This document shows, piece after piece, positions 34,771-43,089 of a stretch of 64,000 bases of DNA. The stretch lies in assembly GCA_038147335.1 (NCBI GenBank), contig JAYQTK010000006.1:248001-312000 (forward strand). The letters are read 5' to 3'. The notes under the pieces were generated by a model, which did no database searches, had not been told where the DNA came from, and worked only from the letters and a program-made list of their open reading frames with translations. Numbering within the stretch: the stretch's first letter is position 1; each line of letters begins with the position of its first letter. The translations under genes were made by a program, and so were the position numbers. This stretch comes from Marisimplicoccus sp038147335. GTDB lineage: Bacteria > Bacteroidota > Bacteroidia > Flavobacteriales > Flavobacteriaceae.

Positions 34771-35291
34771 CCTTTAAATACTTTATCAAGAGAAATACCT
34801 CTTTGTTTTGAAATCATTAACGGACTTCTTAAATTAAGTAGTGCGTCAAAAGTAGCTTTAACAACATTATGTGGATTTGAAGATCCCTGAGATTTAGAAA
34901 GTACATTTTGAACACCAACAGCCTCTAAAACAGTTCTAACTGCACCACCAGCAATTACCCCCGTACCTTCAGTTGCAGGCTTAATAAATACTTTAGCACC
35001 CCCAAATTTACCTTTTTGCTCATGTGGAAGTGTTCCATTATCAATTGGAATCCTTACTAAATTTTTCTTTGCATCTTCAACAGCTTTAGAAATTGCAATT
35101 GTAACTTCTTTTGCTTTTCCAAGACCATGTCCAACAACACCATTTTCATCACCTACCACAACAATAGCAGAGAAACCAAAAGCTCTACCACCTTTAGTCA
35201 CTTTAGTTACTCTTTGAATACCTACAAGTCTATCTTTAAGATCTAATCCAGCAGGTTTTACAAGTTCGACGTTTTTATAATTTTTATACAT
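34767..35291 (-). CDS. rpsE: 30S ribosomal protein S5
   Basis: The protein has 174 residues. The N-terminal double-stranded-RNA-binding domain includes LVGIQRVTKVTKGGRAF and GVVGHGLGKAKEV; the C-terminal domain has GTGVIAGGAVRTVLEAVG. S5 contributes to decoding accuracy and mRNA unwinding. Confidence 0.98.
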   Translation of the reverse strand: MYKNYKNVELVKPAGLDLKDRLVGIQRVTKVTKGGRAFGFSAIVVVGDENGVVGHGLGKAKEVTIAISKAVEDAKKNLVRIPIDNGTLPHEQKGKFGGAKVFIKPATEGTGVIAGGAVRTVLEAVGVQNVLSKSQGSSNPHNVVKATFDALLNLRSPLMISKQRGISLDKVFKG

Positions 35292-35293
35292 AA

Positions 35294-35653
35294 TTAAAAT
35301 TTAAGTCCACCTTCCCTTGCACCTTCAGCAAGTGATTTAACTCTTCCATGATAAAGGTAACCACCTCTATCAAATTTTATTTTTTTAATACCTTTTTTGA
35401 CAGCTTTTTCAGCAAGTATCTTACCGACATTAAATGAAACATCCATGTTAGTCTCTAATTTTAAATCAGTAATAGACTTGTCACGAGAAGAAGATTGCAT
35501 TAAAGTCTTTCCACTAACATCGTCGATTAACTGGCAATAAATTTCTTTGTTACTTCTAAATACAGATAATCTAGGAAAATCTGATGTACCTGAAATCACT
35601 TTCTTAATTCTTTGTCTAATTCTATTTCTTCTATATGTTTTAGTATTTCCCAT
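35294..35653 (-). CDS. rplR: 50S ribosomal protein L18
   Basis: The protein has 119 residues. The RLSVFRSNKEIYCQLIDD core and the end FDRGGYLYHGRVKSLAEGAREGG in pieces identify L18, which attaches 5S rRNA to the 50S subunit together with L5. Confidence 0.98.
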   Translation of the reverse strand: MGNTKTYRRNRIRQRIKKVISGTSDFPRLSVFRSNKEIYCQLIDDVSGKTLMQSSSRDKSITDLKLETNMDVSFNVGKILAEKAVKKGIKKIKFDRGGYLYHGRVKSLAEGAREGGLKF

Positions 35654-35654
35654 A

Positions 35655-36197
35655 TTAAGCTGATTTACCTGCTTTTCTTCTTATTTGCTCACCAACGAAC
35701 TTAATTCCTTTTCCTTTGTAAGGCTCTGGCTTTCTAAAAGAACGAATTTTAGCAGCAACATGACCTACTAGTTGCTTGTCCATTGATGTAAGTTTAATAA
35801 TTGGATTTTGTCCTTTTTCATTAATAGCTTCGACTTTAACCTCTGGAGCTATATCCAATACAATCGTGTGAGAGAATCCAAGTGAAAGATCTAATTTTTG
35901 ACCAGAATTACTTGCTCTGTAACCAACCCCAACTAGTTCAAGTTCTTTTGTAAAACCTTCTGAAACTCCTGTTACCATATTTGCAACTAGTGATCTGTAT
36001 AATCCATGCTTTGATTTGTGATCCTTAGATTCAGAATTTCTTTTTACTAGAATTGTATTATCTGATATATCAAAACTAACTCCATCAAAAACTTGAGACA
36101 TTTCACCATTTTTACCATTAACAGTAATAACATTATTATTAACGTTTACTGAAACACCTTCTGGAATACTTATTGGATTATTTCCTATTCTTGACAT
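35655..36197 (-). CDS. rplF: 50S ribosomal protein L6
   Basis: The protein has 180 residues with two related L6 domains. The start is MSRIGNNPISIPEGV; the C-terminal signature PEPYKGKGIKFVGEQIRRKAGK lies near residue 155. It binds near the sarcin-ricin loop and the factor-binding site. Confidence 0.98.
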   Translation of the reverse strand: MSRIGNNPISIPEGVSVNVNNNVITVNGKNGEMSQVFDGVSFDISDNTILVKRNSESKDHKSKHGLYRSLVANMVTGVSEGFTKELELVGVGYRASNSGQKLDLSLGFSHTIVLDIAPEVKVEAINEKGQNPIIKLTSMDKQLVGHVAAKIRSFRKPEPYKGKGIKFVGEQIRRKAGKSA

Positions 36198-36207
36198 AAC
36201 TTATATT

Positions 36208-36609
36208 TTAAAATACATAACAGATTAATTCACCTCCAATATTCTGGCTTGCAGCTTGCTTCCCTGTCATAACACCTTTTGATGTAGAAACTATTGATAT
36301 TCCCAAACCATTTAAAATTCTTGGGAACTCTTGAGAGCTAGAGTATTTTCTCAAACCAGGCTTACTAATTCTTTGTATTTCTTTAATTACAGGCTCTTTA
36401 GAAATTGAATCGTACTTCAAAGCAATTTTTATACTGCCTTGGTTGTTTTTTGTTTCCTCGAACTTATAACTAAGAATGTAACCTTGATCAAAAAGTATTT
36501 TTGTAATATCCTTCTTGATATTAGATGAAGGTATGTCAACAACTTTATGACCTGCCATGCTGGCATTTCTAATTCTAGTTAAATAATCTGCAATAGTGTC
36601 TGTATACAT
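36208..36609 (-). CDS. rpsH: 30S ribosomal protein S8
   Basis: The protein has 133 residues. DTIADYLTRIRNASMAGHK at the start and the C-terminal GISIVSTSKGVMTGKQA identify S8, a primary 16S rRNA binder. In other bacteria S8 represses the spc operon; whether it does so here cannot be seen. Confidence 0.98.
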   Translation of the reverse strand: MYTDTIADYLTRIRNASMAGHKVVDIPSSNIKKDITKILFDQGYILSYKFEETKNNQGSIKIALKYDSISKEPVIKEIQRISKPGLRKYSSSQEFPRILNGLGISIVSTSKGVMTGKQAASQNIGGELICYVF

Positions 36610-36619
36610 AATCTTTAAT

Positions 36620-36889
36620 TTACCAACTTGCTTTAGTTACTCCTGGGATTAAACCTTTATTAGCCATTTCTCTAAACATAACTCTAGAAATCCCAAATTG
36701 CCTTATATATCCTTTTGGTCTTCCAGTAAGTTTACATCGGTTATGTAATCTAATTGGTGACGCATTTTTAGGAAGTTTTTGAAGACCCACATAATCTTTT
36801 GCATCTTTTAATGCTTGCCTTTTTGCAGCATATTTTGCAACTATACGTTGTCTTTTTCTTTCCCTAGCTTTCATTGATTCTTTTGCCAT
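36620..36889 (-). CDS. rpsN: 30S ribosomal protein S14, zinc-free long form
   Basis: The protein has 89 residues, the long form without the CxxC zinc pairs; only one Cys is present, in NRCKLTGRPKGYIRQFG. The N-terminus is very basic. It belongs to the 30S head. Confidence 0.98.
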   Translation of the reverse strand: MAKESMKARERKRQRIVAKYAAKRQALKDAKDYVGLQKLPKNASPIRLHNRCKLTGRPKGYIRQFGISRVMFREMANKGLIPGVTKASW

Positions 36890-36894
36890 AATTC

Positions 36895-37443
36895 TTATTT
36901 TTTAAATGGTAATCCTAAATCTGTTAATAATGCTTGAGCCTCTTTGTCAGAGTTTGTACTTGTAACAAAAGTTATATCCATACCTGCAATCTTATTTACT
37001 TTATCGATGTTTATCTCAGGGAATATAATTTGTTCTCTAATTCCAAGATTGTAATTTCCTCTCCCATCAAATCCTTTTGGATTTATACCTTGGAAGTCTC
37101 TAACCCTAGGAAGAGCAATCGTAATAAGCCTATCAAGAAATTCATACATTCTCTCACCTCTTAATGTTACTTTAGCTCCAATTGGAGACCCTTTACGAAG
37201 CTTAAATGAAGCAACATCCTTCTTTGATAGAGTTGCAATAGCTTTTTGACCTGAGATAAGTGTTAATTCCTCAACAGCATGATCTACAAGTTTTTTATCA
37301 CTAACTGCAGCACCAACTCCTCTAGAAATAACAATTTTTTCTAAAACTGGAACCTGCATTATGTTATCCAACTGAAGTTTGTCTTTTAATTCATTAACAA
37401 TCTTGTTAGAGTAATCTTCTTTAAGTCTTGGTGTGTAGCTCAT
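36895..37443 (-). CDS. rplE: 50S ribosomal protein L5
   Basis: The protein has 182 residues. KIVISRGVGAAVSDKK, VTLRGERMYEFLDRLI and RDFQGINPKGFDGRGNY in sequence identify L5, which binds 5S rRNA and contacts P-site tRNA. It is two bases after rplX. Confidence 0.98.
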   Translation of the reverse strand: MSYTPRLKEDYSNKIVNELKDKLQLDNIMQVPVLEKIVISRGVGAAVSDKKLVDHAVEELTLISGQKAIATLSKKDVASFKLRKGSPIGAKVTLRGERMYEFLDRLITIALPRVRDFQGINPKGFDGRGNYNLGIREQIIFPEINIDKVNKIAGMDITFVTSTNSDKEAQALLTDLGLPFKK

Positions 37444-37445
37444 TT

Positions 37446-37757
37446 TTAGATTATTTCTTTAGATTTTTTAGATATCCTAACTTTTTTTCCATCCTCAACT
37501 TTGTAACCTACCCTAGTTTTCTCACCATCCTTAGTCATTAATGATAAATTAGAAATATTAATAGGTAGCTGTTTCTCAACTATACCACCTTTAGGATTCT
37601 CAGAGTTTGGCTTAGTATGTCTTTTAACTGTATTAACGCCTTCAACAATTGCTTTATTTGAGTTATAAAGAATTTTGAGGACTGTACCTTTCGCTCCTTT
37701 ATTCTCTCCGGCAATAACTAATACTTGATCTCCTTTTTTAATTTTTATTTTATTCAT
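37446..37757 (-). CDS. rplX: 50S ribosomal protein L24
   Basis: The protein has 103 residues from the ATG at 37757 (MNKIKIKKGDQVLVIAGENKG), which fits the family start; a TTG nine bases upstream is ignored. The KOW motif (GDQVLVIAGENKGAKGTVL region) is near the N-terminus. It initiates 50S assembly and sits at the exit tunnel. Confidence 0.96.
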   Translation of the reverse strand: MNKIKIKKGDQVLVIAGENKGAKGTVLKILYNSNKAIVEGVNTVKRHTKPNSENPKGGIVEKQLPINISNLSLMTKDGEKTRVGYKVEDGKKVRISKKSKEII

Positions 37758-37768
37758 CACATTCAATA

Positions 37769-38137
37769 TTATAAAACTTCAGGTGCAAGAGATACTATTT
37801 TCATAAATTGCTTATCTCTTAATTCTCTAGCCACAGGGCCGAATACTCTTGTTCCTCTCATCTCTCCTGTTTGAGATAATAAAACACAAGCATTTTCATC
37901 GAATCTAATATAAGATCCATCATTTCTTCTAACTTCTTTTTTTGTTCTAACAACTACTGCAATTGAAACTTGACCTTTTTTTACAGTTCCATTTGGAGTA
38001 GCATCTTTAACAGTTACAACAATTTTATCACCTAGTCTGGCATATCTTCTTTTCGTTCCACCTAAAACTCTTATAGTTAGAACTTCTTTTGCTCCAGTAT
38101 TATCTGCTACCTTAAGTCTTGATTCTTGTTGTACCAT
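37769..38137 (-). CDS. rplN: 50S ribosomal protein L14
   Basis: The protein has 122 residues. MVQQESRLKVADNTGAKEV at the start, VVRTKKEVRRNDGSYIRF, and the end FGPVARELRDKQFMKIVSLAPEVL in pieces are diagnostic for L14, which contacts the 30S subunit at an inter-subunit bridge. Confidence 0.98.
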   Translation of the reverse strand: MVQQESRLKVADNTGAKEVLTIRVLGGTKRRYARLGDKIVVTVKDATPNGTVKKGQVSIAVVVRTKKEVRRNDGSYIRFDENACVLLSQTGEMRGTRVFGPVARELRDKQFMKIVSLAPEVL

Positions 38138-38138
38138 T

Positions 38139-38396
38139 TTATTTTGCTCTTTCTATTATTTCTACAATTCTCCACTTTTTTGTCTTACTCATTGGTCTAG
38201 TCTCCATAATTTTTACAGTATCTCCTTCATTACAATCATTCTTTTCATCGTGTGCAACGTACTTTTTTGTTTTTAAGACAAACTTTCCATAAACAGGATG
38301 CTTTACTTTTTTAACCTCTGAAACAATAACAGACTTATCCATTTTATCAGATGAAACAATTCCAATTCTTTCTTTTCTTAAACTTCTAGTTGACAT
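38139..38396 (-). CDS. rpsQ: 30S ribosomal protein S17
   Basis: An 85-residue OB-fold protein with KERIGIVSSDKMDKSVIV and KIMETRPMSKTKKWRIVEI. It is a primary 16S rRNA binder. Its end directly abuts the start region of the cluster's next gene, rplN, with one base between. Confidence 0.98.
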   Translation of the reverse strand: MSTRSLRKERIGIVSSDKMDKSVIVSEVKKVKHPVYGKFVLKTKKYVAHDEKNDCNEGDTVKIMETRPMSKTKKWRIVEIIERAK

Positions 38397-38588
38397 TTAA
38401 TCTTGTTTTTTTTCGTTTAATATTGTTTTTAACTTAGCTATTTGTCTTCTTAAAGTTTTAATTTCAAGAGGATTTTCAATAGTTTGAACTGAGTTATTAA
38501 ACTTAAGTTGTGATAATTTTTTTGATGTATCAGTCAACTTTTCGTTTAACTCGTCAATGGTCATATTTCTAATTTCAGTTATTTTCAT
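38397..38588 (-). CDS. rpmC: 50S ribosomal protein L29
   Basis: A 63-residue two-helix protein: MKITEIRNMTIDELNEKL and IKTLRRQIAKLKTILNEK. It lies at the tunnel exit beside L23. It touches rpsQ with no intergenic base. Confidence 0.97.
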   Translation of the reverse strand: MKITEIRNMTIDELNEKLTDTSKKLSQLKFNNSVQTIENPLEIKTLRRQIAKLKTILNEKKQD

Positions 38589-38590
38589 AA

Positions 38591-39010
38591 TTATCCTTCA
38601 AAATCTCTTGCTACTATAAACTTAGTTGTAACAGGTAACTTTTGTGCAGCTAATCTTAGTGCCTCTTTAGCAACTGCAATTGGTACACCCGAAACTTCAA
38701 AAAGAATTCTTCCAGGCTTTACAACAGCAACAAAATATTCAGGAGCACCTTTACCTTTACCCATCCTAACCTCAAGAGGTTTTTTTGTAATTGGTTTATC
38801 TGGAAAAATTTTGATCCACAGCATACCCTCTCTTTTCATATACCTTGTAGCTGCAATCCTAGCTGCCTCTATTTGTCTTGAAGTTAAAAACTTAGACTCT
38901 AAAGATTTAATTCCAAACATACCATTAGATAGTCTATGTCCTCTCTGGGACAAACCTTTCATTCGACCTTTCTGAGCTTTTCTGTATTTAGTTCTTTTTG
39001 GTGTTAACAT
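38591..39010 (-). CDS. rplP: 50S ribosomal protein L16
   Basis: The protein has 139 residues. MLTPKRTKYRKAQKGRMKG at the start, then MGKGKGAPEYFVAVVKPGRI and the end VTTKFIVARDFEG. It helps organise the A site and the central protuberance. Confidence 0.98.
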   Translation of the reverse strand: MLTPKRTKYRKAQKGRMKGLSQRGHRLSNGMFGIKSLESKFLTSRQIEAARIAATRYMKREGMLWIKIFPDKPITKKPLEVRMGKGKGAPEYFVAVVKPGRILFEVSGVPIAVAKEALRLAAQKLPVTTKFIVARDFEG

Positions 39011-39016
39011 ATCTAA

Positions 39017-39727
39017 TTAACTTTTTCTTTCTCTTTGTCTATTATTCTTCTTAGAATTACCAGAAGACTTTTTCATTCCCACTAATGGAGATAATTCTCT
39101 TTTTCCATAAACTTCACCTTTCATTATCCAAACCTTAATTCCAAGTCTACCATAAGTAGTATGAGCTTCAACTATTGCATAGTCAATATCCGCCCTAAAA
39201 GTAGAAAGAGGAATTCGACCTTCTTTATATGATTCTGACCTAGCCATTTCTGCACCATTCAGTCTTCCTGATATTTGAATTTTAATACCTTCAGCATTCA
39301 TCCTCATTGCTGCTGCAATAGCCATTTTTATTGCTCTTCTGTAGGAAATTCTATTCTCAATTTGTCTTGCAATACTGTTACCTACAAGGAAGGAGTCTAA
39401 TTCAGGCCTTTTAATCTCATGTATGTTAAGCTGAACGTCTTTTGAGGTAATCTTTTTTAATTCCTCTTTTAATTTATCAACTTCTTGACCAGCTTTACCA
39501 ATTATAATTCCAGGTCTAGCTGTAGTAATAGTAATGATAATTAACTTAAGTGTTCTTTCAATTATTATACTTGAAACACTAGCACGTGAAAGTCTTGCAT
39601 AAATATACTTTCTAATCTTATCATCTTCTGCAAGCTTATCTCCATAATCTCTTCCACCATACCAGTTAGAATCCCAGCCTCTGATAATACCTAATCTATT
39701 TCCTATTGGATTTGTTTTTTGTCCCAT
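39017..39727 (-). CDS. rpsC: 30S ribosomal protein S3
   Basis: The protein has 236 residues. The N-terminal KH domain has the GxxG loop in RPGIIIGKAGQEVDKL; the C-terminal domain has GRLNGAEMARSESYKEGR and TTYGRLGIKVWI. A basic, low-complexity tail (about 216-236, ending KKNNRQRERKS) follows. It lines the mRNA entry channel. Confidence 0.98.
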   Translation of the reverse strand: MGQKTNPIGNRLGIIRGWDSNWYGGRDYGDKLAEDDKIRKYIYARLSRASVSSIIIERTLKLIIITITTARPGIIIGKAGQEVDKLKEELKKITSKDVQLNIHEIKRPELDSFLVGNSIARQIENRISYRRAIKMAIAAAMRMNAEGIKIQISGRLNGAEMARSESYKEGRIPLSTFRADIDYAIVEAHTTYGRLGIKVWIMKGEVYGKRELSPLVGMKKSSGNSKKNNRQRERKS

Positions 39728-40129
39728 TTAATTTATTGTTTTTGATGAAAGTATTAATGTTACATGATTAGATCTTTTTCTAATTCTATGAGCTCTACCC
39801 TGAGGAGCTGTTCTTATTCTTTTAAGCATACCTGCACTATCAACTCTTATCTCTTTAACAAATAGCTGAGCCGAGTCTATATCAGAATTTTCATTCTTAG
39901 ATTGCCAATTAGAAATAGCTGAAACAAGAAGCTTTTCTAATCTTCTTGAAGCCTCCTTTGGACTAAATTTTAAAATAGATAGTGCGCTTGAGATATCTTC
40001 ACCTCTTATTTGATCAGCTACTAATCGCATCTTTCTAGGAGAAGTAGGGCAATTATTAAGTTTAGCAAATGCTAAATCTTTCTTTGCCTCTTTTATTTTC
40101 TCAGCGCTATTTCTTTTTCTTGAACCCAT
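39728..40129 (-). CDS. rplV: 50S ribosomal protein L22
   Basis: The protein has 133 residues. The core includes NCPTSPRKMRLVADQIRGE; the tunnel-lining hairpin is near RIRTAPQGRAHRIRKRSNH. The ATG overlaps the rpsS stop by one base (TAATG). Confidence 0.98.
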   Translation of the reverse strand: MGSRKRNSAEKIKEAKKDLAFAKLNNCPTSPRKMRLVADQIRGEDISSALSILKFSPKEASRRLEKLLVSAISNWQSKNENSDIDSAQLFVKEIRVDSAGMLKRIRTAPQGRAHRIRKRSNHVTLILSSKTIN

Positions 40130-40395
40130 TATCTTTTATTTCCAGAATGTCCTCTAAACGATCTTGTCGGAGAAAACTCTCCTAGTTTATGACCAACCAT
40201 ATTTTCTGTTATATAAACAGGAATAAATTGTCTACCATTATGAACAGCAATAGTCTGTCCAACAAAGTCAGGAATAATCATAGAAGATCTTGACCATGTT
40301 TTAATAACAGTTTTTTTATTATCCTCTAAATTCTTGTTAACCTTCTTTAGAAGGCTAAGATGAACATATGGTCCTTTTTTTAATGATCTAGACAT
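40129..40395 (-). CDS. rpsS: 30S ribosomal protein S19
   Basis: The protein has 88 residues. MSRSLKKGPYVHLSLLKKV at the start and NMVGHKLGEFSPTRSFRGH at the end identify S19, which pairs with S13 in the 30S head. Confidence 0.98.
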   Translation of the reverse strand: MSRSLKKGPYVHLSLLKKVNKNLEDNKKTVIKTWSRSSMIIPDFVGQTIAVHNGRQFIPVYITENMVGHKLGEFSPTRSFRGHSGNKR

Positions 40396-40401
40396 ACTTT
40401 T

Positions 40402-41226
40402 TTATTTTTTTCTTCTTTCAATTATAAATTTTGAAGATGCTTTCTTCTTCGATCTTGTTCTATATCCTTTTGCAGGAATACCTTTTTTAGACCTAGGATG
40501 ACCACCAGATGCTTTTCCTTCACCTCCACCCATTGGATGGTCAACAGGGTTCATAGCAACAGGTCTAGTTCTTGGTCTAATACCTAACCATCTCTTTCTA
40601 CCTGCTTTTCCTGATGATACTAACTGGTTATCTGAATTAGAGACAGCGCCTATTGTGGCATAACATGTATTTAATATCAACCTTGTCTCTCCAGAAGGTA
40701 ACTTGATTGTAACATACTTACCGTCTTTAGCCATTAACTGGGCAAATGATCCAGCACTTCTAGAAATGCTAGCACCTTTTCCTGGATTAAGCTCAATACA
40801 TGAAATTATTGTACCAAGAGGAATTTTACTTACAGGCATCGCGTTACCAATTTCAGGTGTTGCTTTGTCACCAGAAATAACACTCTGTCCAACTTTTAAA
40901 CCATTTTGAGCAATAATATATCTCTTCTCACCATCTTTATATTCTAATAGAGAAATAAATGCAGTTCTATTAGGGTCATATTCAATAGATTTAACTTCAG
41001 CAGTTACATCAAACTTATCTCTTTTGAAATCAATAATTCTATATCTTCTTTTATGACCACCACCACGGTACTTACTTGTCATTTTACCATGGTTATTTCT
41101 ACCACCAGTTCTCTTTTTTGTAGTTAGTAACGACTTTTCAGGTTTATCAGTTGTGATGGCATCAAATCCATTTACAATTCTGAATCTCTGCGAGGGTGTT
41201 ACTGGTTTTAATTTTCTTACAGGCAT
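40402..41226 (-). CDS. rplB: 50S ribosomal protein L2
   Basis: The protein has 274 residues. It has KRTGGRNNHGKMTSKYRGGG, and the conserved C-terminal region AMNPVDHPMGGGEGKASGG carrying the His implicated near the peptidyl transferase centre. Its basic tail ends SKFIIERRKK. Confidence 0.98.
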   Translation of the reverse strand: MPVRKLKPVTPSQRFRIVNGFDAITTDKPEKSLLTTKKRTGGRNNHGKMTSKYRGGGHKRRYRIIDFKRDKFDVTAEVKSIEYDPNRTAFISLLEYKDGEKRYIIAQNGLKVGQSVISGDKATPEIGNAMPVSKIPLGTIISCIELNPGKGASISRSAGSFAQLMAKDGKYVTIKLPSGETRLILNTCYATIGAVSNSDNQLVSSGKAGRKRWLGIRPRTRPVAMNPVDHPMGGGEGKASGGHPRSKKGIPAKGYRTRSKKKASSKFIIERRKK

Positions 41227-41228
41227 AA

Positions 41229-41519
41229 TTATAGATTGGCGAAGAAGTCAATTCTATCTCCTTCAGATATTTTTACTACCGCTTTCTTGTATGAACCTTT
41301 CTTACTATTTTGAATACCTCTTTTGGTATATCTAGTTCTAGACTCTGCTCCATATATCATGGTTCTTACTTTCTTTACTGAAACTCCATAAGAAGATTCA
41401 ACTGCTTTTTTAATTTCAACTTTATTAGCATTCTTAGACACAAGAAAAGTATAAGTATTTCTTACTTCACTTTCGTTGGTTGCTTTTTCAGTTAATATTG
41501 GTTTTATAAGTATATCCAT
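41229..41519 (-). CDS. rplW: 50S ribosomal protein L23
   Basis: The protein has 96 residues. IKPILTEKATNESEVRNTY at the start and KVRTMIYGAESRTRYTKRG in the RNA-binding loop. L23 at the tunnel exit is the docking site for SRP and trigger factor. Confidence 0.97.
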   Translation of the reverse strand: MDILIKPILTEKATNESEVRNTYTFLVSKNANKVEIKKAVESSYGVSVKKVRTMIYGAESRTRYTKRGIQNSKKGSYKKAVVKISEGDRIDFFANL

Positions 41520-41527
41520 AATATAAT

Positions 41528-42154
41528 TTATTTCAAGGTTGATTCTATTCCCTCAACCGCACTTTCTAAAATCAAGATGTTATTTGCATCAGTAATTTCA
41601 TAAGTGTTTAATTCTGAGTTAATTATAACTTTAGAATTTTTAATGTTTCTTGATGATAAATAAATGTTATTGTTAAGTTCATTTATTACCAATAATGTCT
41701 TTTTTGATTCTAATCCAAATGCTTTGATAATTTTCAAATAATCAGAAGTTTTTGGATTTGATAGCTTGAAATCCTCTAATATTAATATCTCATTATTTTT
41801 CGCCTTGTAGGCTAATGCAGATTTTCTAGCAAGCTTTTTTACCTTTTTATTTATTTTTTGATCATAAGATCTAGGTCTTGGACCAAATATTGTACCACCT
41901 CCTCTAAATAATGGGTTTTTAATACTTCCAGCCCTAGCAGTACCTGTACCTTTTTGCTTTTTTATCTTTCTAGTACTTCCTGCAATCTCAGCTCTTTCCT
42001 TTGACTTATGAAGACCTTTTCTATTGTTTGCAAGATATTGTTTAACATCAAGATAAATAGCATGATCATTTGGCTCAATACCAAATATAGCTTTGTTAAG
42101 CTTAATTTTTTTATCAGTTTCTTTACCCTTTATGTTATGTACTTTAAGCTCCAT
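41528..42154 (-). CDS. rplD: 50S ribosomal protein L4
   Basis: The protein has 208 residues. The extended tunnel loop carries KKQKGTGTARAGSIKNPLF and GGGTIFGPRPRSY; the C-terminal half is the globular domain. In enterobacteria L4 represses the S10 operon; no such leader can be identified here. It overlaps rplC by one base. Confidence 0.97.
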   Translation of the reverse strand: MELKVHNIKGKETDKKIKLNKAIFGIEPNDHAIYLDVKQYLANNRKGLHKSKERAEIAGSTRKIKKQKGTGTARAGSIKNPLFRGGGTIFGPRPRSYDQKINKKVKKLARKSALAYKAKNNEILILEDFKLSNPKTSDYLKIIKAFGLESKKTLLVINELNNNIYLSSRNIKNSKVIINSELNTYEITDANNILILESAVEGIESTLK

Positions 42155-42768
42155 TATTTTCTAACTGTTATATATGAGTTGTTGTGACCAGGAACACTTC
42201 CCTTTACAATTAAAATATTATCCTCCGACATTACTTTAACAACTTTTAAATTCAATACCTTAACTTTTGAATTTCCCGTTTGACCAGCCATTCTCATTCC
42301 TTTAAATACTCTTGAAGGATCAGAACCAGCACCAATAGAACCTGGAGCTCTCATCCTGTTATGCTGACCATGTGTTGAATCACCTACACCAGCAAATCCG
42401 TGTCTTTTAACAACACCTTGAAAACCTTTACCCTTTGTTATACCAGAAATATCTACAAATTCTCCTTCAACAAAATGATCAACAGTTATCTTATCTCCCA
42501 ATTTGTAGTCACCATTGAATCCCTTGAACTCGACAAGCTTATTCATAGGTTTAGATTTGCTTTTCTTGAAGTGACCTTCATATGACTTGGTAGTATTTTT
42601 GATTTTTTCATCAAATCCAAGCTGAAAAGAAGAATAGCCATCTTTATCATCAGTTTTAATTTGAGTAATAGTACAAGGTCCTACCTGAAGTATAGTACAA
42701 GGAATGTTCTTACCACTTTCGTCGTAAATACTAGTCATTCCTATTTTTTTTCCAATTATACCTGACAT
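42154..42768 (-). CDS. rplC: 50S ribosomal protein L3
   Basis: The protein has 204 residues. MSGIIGKKIGMTSIYDESGK at the start and the loop HGQHNRMRAPGSIGAGSDPS, then RVFKGMRMAGQTG, identify L3, whose loop reaches toward the peptidyl transferase centre. Confidence 0.98.
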   Translation of the reverse strand: MSGIIGKKIGMTSIYDESGKNIPCTILQVGPCTITQIKTDDKDGYSSFQLGFDEKIKNTTKSYEGHFKKSKSKPMNKLVEFKGFNGDYKLGDKITVDHFVEGEFVDISGITKGKGFQGVVKRHGFAGVGDSTHGQHNRMRAPGSIGAGSDPSRVFKGMRMAGQTGNSKVKVLNLKVVKVMSEDNILIVKGSVPGHNNSYITVRK

Positions 42769-42773
42769 AATGA

Positions 42774-43079
42774 TTACACTTTAATTTCAACTTCAACTCC
42801 ACTAGGAAGCTCTAACTTCATTAGAGCATCAACAGTTTTTGATGAAGAACTATATATATCTAATAGCCTTTTATAAGAACACAGTTTAAATTGCTCTCTT
42901 GATTTTTTATTTACATGAGGAGATCTAAGAACAGTAAAAATCTTTTTGTGAGTTGGAAGAGGTATAGGTCCAGTAACAATAGCACCAGTATTCTTAACAG
43001 TCTTCACAATCTTGTCAGCAGACTTGTCAACTAAGTTGTAGTCGTAAGATTTTAATTTTATTCTAATTTTCTGACTCAT
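42774..43079 (-). CDS. rpsJ: 30S ribosomal protein S10
   Basis: The protein has 101 residues. RIKLKSYDYNLVDKSADKIV at the start and GPIPLPTHKKIFTVLRSPHV in the middle. S10 (NusE) also takes part in antitermination. Here it follows fusA directly, without tuf between. Confidence 0.98.
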   Translation of the reverse strand: MSQKIRIKLKSYDYNLVDKSADKIVKTVKNTGAIVTGPIPLPTHKKIFTVLRSPHVNKKSREQFKLCSYKRLLDIYSSSSKTVDALMKLELPSGVEVEIKV

Positions 43080-43089
43080 AATTTATTTT